Shown here: positions 34,220 to 36,653 of the stretch, in pieces | How positions within the stretch are numbered: the stretch's first letter is position 1 | Layout of the letters: the number at the start of each line of letters is the position of its first letter | Origin: Paracoccaceae bacterium | Lineage (GTDB): Bacteria; Pseudomonadota; Alphaproteobacteria; Rhodobacterales; Rhodobacteraceae | Assembly: GCA_013214635.1 (NCBI GenBank) | Contig: JABSSC010000045.1 | Span: 1-36,653, forward strand | Direction of reading: 5' to 3' | DNA: 36,653 bases | Position numbers and translations under genes: made by a program | Notes under the pieces: model-generated | Told to the model about the DNA's origin: nothing | Databases searched by the model: none | What the model saw: the letters and a program-made list of their open reading frames with translations, nothing else

Positions 34220-36653
34220 ATGGCAAAGAAAATGCTTATCGATGCCACCCACGCGGAGGAAACCCGCGTTGTGGTGGTCGACGGAAACAAGGTCGAGGAG
34301 TTTGACTTTGAATCCGAAAACAAACGCCAGCTTGCTGGCAACATCTATCTCGCCAAGGTAACACGCGTTGAGCCGTCGCTTCAGGCGGCGTTTGTCGACT
34401 ATGGCGGAAACCGTCACGGGTTTCTGGCGTTTACCGAGATTCATCCCGATTATTATCAGATTCCGGTCGCTGACCGGGAGGCTCTGATCGCGGAAGAGTT
34501 GGCTTACGCAGAAGCGCAGGCCGCCGAAGAAGACGAACAGCCCAAGCGCAAGCGCCGGTCGCGCAGCCGTTCCAAAGCGGCCAAGGCGAAATCGGATGAC
34601 GCAGTCGTCTCGCAAGAGGTCAAAGACACCCCCGACGCTTCAGAGAGTTCAAGTATTCCGGGGATGGATGTTGTCGATCTTGATGAAGGCGCTGATGCCG
34701 ACGAGGCGAGCTCTCCGATGGAGCGCGTTGCCGAAACACCCGTAGAAACTCCACAAGAGGCTGAGGCGGAAGCGGAGCAGCCGGACGTCGCAGAGGCAAC
34801 TCAAACAGCCCCAGAAGAAACGCCGACCGAAGAGCCGCCCGCGGAAGAGACAGCGTCCGTGGAAGCAACGGAACCAGACGCCCCGACGGCTGATGCGACC
34901 GATGACTCAGCAGCCGAGACCGCAGACGAGGCCGAAGATGACCAGCCCTATGTTGCGGCCAAGGATGCCAGCGACCGGGATGAAAGCATCGAATCCGTCG
35001 CGGAAGAGGACGTCGCCGAAGAAATCCGGCCTGCGCGCAAACCGCGTCCGCGTCGTTACAAAATTCAGGAAGTCATCAAGGTTCGCCAGATTCTCCTGGT
35101 GCAGGTGGTCAAAGAGGAACGCGGCAACAAAGGCGCGGCTCTGACCACGTATCTCAGCCTTGCCGGGCGGTATTGTGTTCTGATGCCGAACACTGCGCGT
35201 GGCGGCGGGATCAGCCGTAAGATTACCAACGCGGCCGACCGCAAAAAACTCAAAGAAATCGCAGGCGAGATCGATGTGCCCCGAGGCGCAGGCCTCATCA
35301 TTCGGACCGCAGGTGCCAAGCGCACAAAGACCGAGATCAAGCGTGACTATGAGTATCTGCAGCGGATGTGGGAGCAGATCCGCGAGTTGACGCTTCAGTC
35401 AATCGCACCCGCCAAGATCTATGAGGAAGGCGACCTGATCAAACGGTCGATCCGCGATCTCTATAACCGCGACATCGACGAAGTTCTGGTCGAGGGCGAT
35501 GCAGGATATCGCACGGCCAAGGACTTCATGAAGATGATCATGCCGTCCCACGCCAAGAACGTGAAGCACTACACCGAAGCGATGCCGCTCTTCGCACGCT
35601 ATCAGGTGGAGAGCTACCTTGCGGGCATGTTCAATCCGACTGTCCAGCTCAAGTCGGGCGGCTATATCGTGATCGGCGTGACCGAAGCGCTGGTTGCCAT
35701 CGACGTGAACTCAGGCCGCGCCACGAAAGAGGGCTCGATCGAGGACACGGCGCTCAAGACCAACCTTGAAGCTGCGGAAGAGGTAGCCCGTCAACTGCGT
35801 CTGCGCGACCTTGCAGGGCTCATCGTGATCGACTTCATCGACATGGAAGAGCGCAAGAACAACTCGGCTGTCGAAAAGCGGTTCAAGGATCGGCTCAAGA
35901 CCGACCGCGCCCGTATTCAGGTCGGCCGCATTTCGGGCTTTGGTCTGATGGAAATGAGCCGCCAGCGCCTCCGCCCTGGCATGCTTGAGGCGACGACTCA
36001 GCCATGCCCTCATTGTCACGGCACGGGTCTCATCCGGTCGGATGACAGCCTTGGCCTGACCATCTTGCGCCAGATCGAAGAAGAGGGCGTGCGCAAGCGG
36101 TCCCGCGAAGTTCTGGTCAAATGCCCTGTTGGTATCGCGAACTTCCTGATGAACCAAAAGCGTGAGCATATTGCTCAGATCGAGGCGCGCTATGGTCTTT
36201 CTGTGCGGATCGAAGGCGACCCGTTGCTAATCAGTCCCGATTTCTCGATTGAGAAGTTCAAGACTCAGACACGCGTTGTCACTGCAACGCAGCCAGTTGT
36301 GTCTGTCGATGCATCCTTGATGCCCGACGAAGACGAGATCGAAGAAGCTGAGGTCGTCGAGGCGGCAGCTGACGAAACCCAGACCGAGGACGAGAACAAG
36401 CCCAAGCGCAAGCGGCGGCGCCGTCGTCGGCGTCGGGGTGGCGCGCGGGATGATGAAGGTCAGACCGCCAATGCGTCGGCAGACGGAGAGGCTGCAACGT
36501 CAGATGGTGAAGATACACCCGCTGAAGACGCGTCGACTGCAGACACATCAGACAGCGAAGCGGCAACACCGGTCGTTGCCGAGCCGGAAACCGTGGAAGA
36601 CAAGCCAAAGCGTCGCCGCACGCGCCGCAAAAAGGCCGATCAGGTCGAAGAAG
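34220..36653 (+). CDS. rne: Ribonuclease E, 3' end cut by window
   Basis: Main endoribonuclease of mRNA decay and rRNA/tRNA processing, working in a degradosome. 811 codons are visible. The start MAKKMLIDATHAEETRVVVV fits alphaproteobacterial RNase E; an in-frame ATG at 34205 is possible. The S1 domain is interrupted after about residue 85 by some 190 acidic, Ala/Glu-rich residues and resumes near residue 280 (KIQEVIKVRQILLVQVVKEE). Catalytic Asp495 (VAIDVNSG) and Asp538 (IVIDFIDM) and the zinc-link CPHCHGTG (from Cys596) all lie exactly 192 positions after their E. coli counterparts. The C-terminal part begins with Arg-rich patches (PKRKRRRRRRRRGG) of RNA-binding type. Confidence 0.96.
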   Translation, partial: MAKKMLIDATHAEETRVVVVDGNKVEEFDFESENKRQLAGNIYLAKVTRVEPSLQAAFVDYGGNRHGFLAFTEIHPDYYQIPVADREALIAEELAYAEAQAAEEDEQPKRKRRSRSRSKAAKAKSDDAVVSQEVKDTPDASESSSIPGMDVVDLDEGADADEASSPMERVAETPVETPQEAEAEAEQPDVAEATQTAPEETPTEEPPAEETASVEATEPDAPTADATDDSAAETADEAEDDQPYVAAKDASDRDESIESVAEEDVAEEIRPARKPRPRRYKIQEVIKVRQILLVQVVKEERGNKGAALTTYLSLAGRYCVLMPNTARGGGISRKITNAADRKKLKEIAGEIDVPRGAGLIIRTAGAKRTKTEIKRDYEYLQRMWEQIRELTLQSIAPAKIYEEGDLIKRSIRDLYNRDIDEVLVEGDAGYRTAKDFMKMIMPSHAKNVKHYTEAMPLFARYQVESYLAGMFNPTVQLKSGGYIVIGVTEALVAIDVNSGRATKEGSIEDTALKTNLEAAEEVARQLRLRDLAGLIVIDFIDMEERKNNSAVEKRFKDRLKTDRARIQVGRISGFGLMEMSRQRLRPGMLEATTQPCPHCHGTGLIRSDDSLGLTILRQIEEEGVRKRSREVLVKCPVGIANFLMNQKREHIAQIEARYGLSVRIEGDPLLISPDFSIEKFKTQTRVVTATQPVVSVDASLMPDEDEIEEAEVVEAAADETQTEDENKPKRKRRRRRRRRGGARDDEGQTANASADGEAATSDGEDTPAEDASTADTSDSEAATPVVAEPETVEDKPKRRRTRRKKADQVEE

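Noticed and set aside
1-36653. CRISPR arrays, insertion sequences, integrases, phage genes
   Set aside because: None seen: no regularly spaced repeats, no transposase or integrase motifs, and no phage structural genes on either strand.

Overview
The window looks like chromosomal DNA of a marine alphaproteobacterium of the Roseobacter group (Rhodobacteraceae). This rests on high GC, the F1-ATPase zeta-type inhibitor (DUF1476), a split corrinoid/homocysteine methyltransferase set, an RNase E with a large acidic insert inside its S1 domain, a GTTC-N7-GTTC alphaproteobacterial LexA box and the general gene content. The genus cannot be fixed by eye. There are about 40 real protein genes, two tRNAs, several good regulatory elements, and no rRNA, IS element, prophage or CRISPR array.

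Layout. 1-1855: the 5' end of an FMN-dependent L-lactate dehydrogenase-type gene, divergent from a Tat-exported Acg-family nitroreductase and its overlapping MarR regulator; two matching imperfect palindromes lie between them. 1852-5379: trpA, an agmatine deiminase-family gene broken by one in-frame TAA, ychF, and a DUF1330 gene. 5649-7257: a small accessory-looking patch (unknown membrane protein, NERD nuclease-like protein) beside tRNA-Asn. 7328-12663: MBL hydrolase, EnvZ-like kinase without a partner, a doubtful small gene, monomeric isocitrate dehydrogenase with a clear terminator, and a 53-residue membrane or exported peptide behind a structured leader. 12692-13964: sulfotransferase and a CAT-anticodon tRNA. 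14073-18088: purM-purN, RNase D, a lipoprotein, SufE.

18089-24863: exported DUF3604 protein behind overlapping inverted repeats; a minus-strand set of DUF1638, YbjQ family, small membrane protein and corrinoid protein; a radical SAM gene with a LexA-type SOS box 12 bases before its start; a betaine/homocysteine S-methyltransferase; and the zeta inhibitor. The corrinoid protein and the homocysteine methyltransferase look like separate pieces of a B12-dependent methionine synthase. 25025-29848: purC, purS and purQ, with an aldo/keto reductase, an NTF2-like protein, a racemase-fold protein and an alcohol dehydrogenase lying between them. 29880-33796: a DctB/DctD-type two-component pair followed by an endonuclease/exonuclease/phosphatase protein; the DctD-like regulator has lost the GAFTGA loop needed for sigma-54 contact. 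33797-end: a long structured 5' region and then rne, cut by the window end.

The strongest leads are the GAFTGA-less DctD, the SOS-boxed radical SAM gene, the split methionine synthase neighbourhood, the racemase-fold protein that seems to lack both catalytic cysteines, and the overlapping operators before the DUF3604 gene. No complete new defence or mobile system was found.
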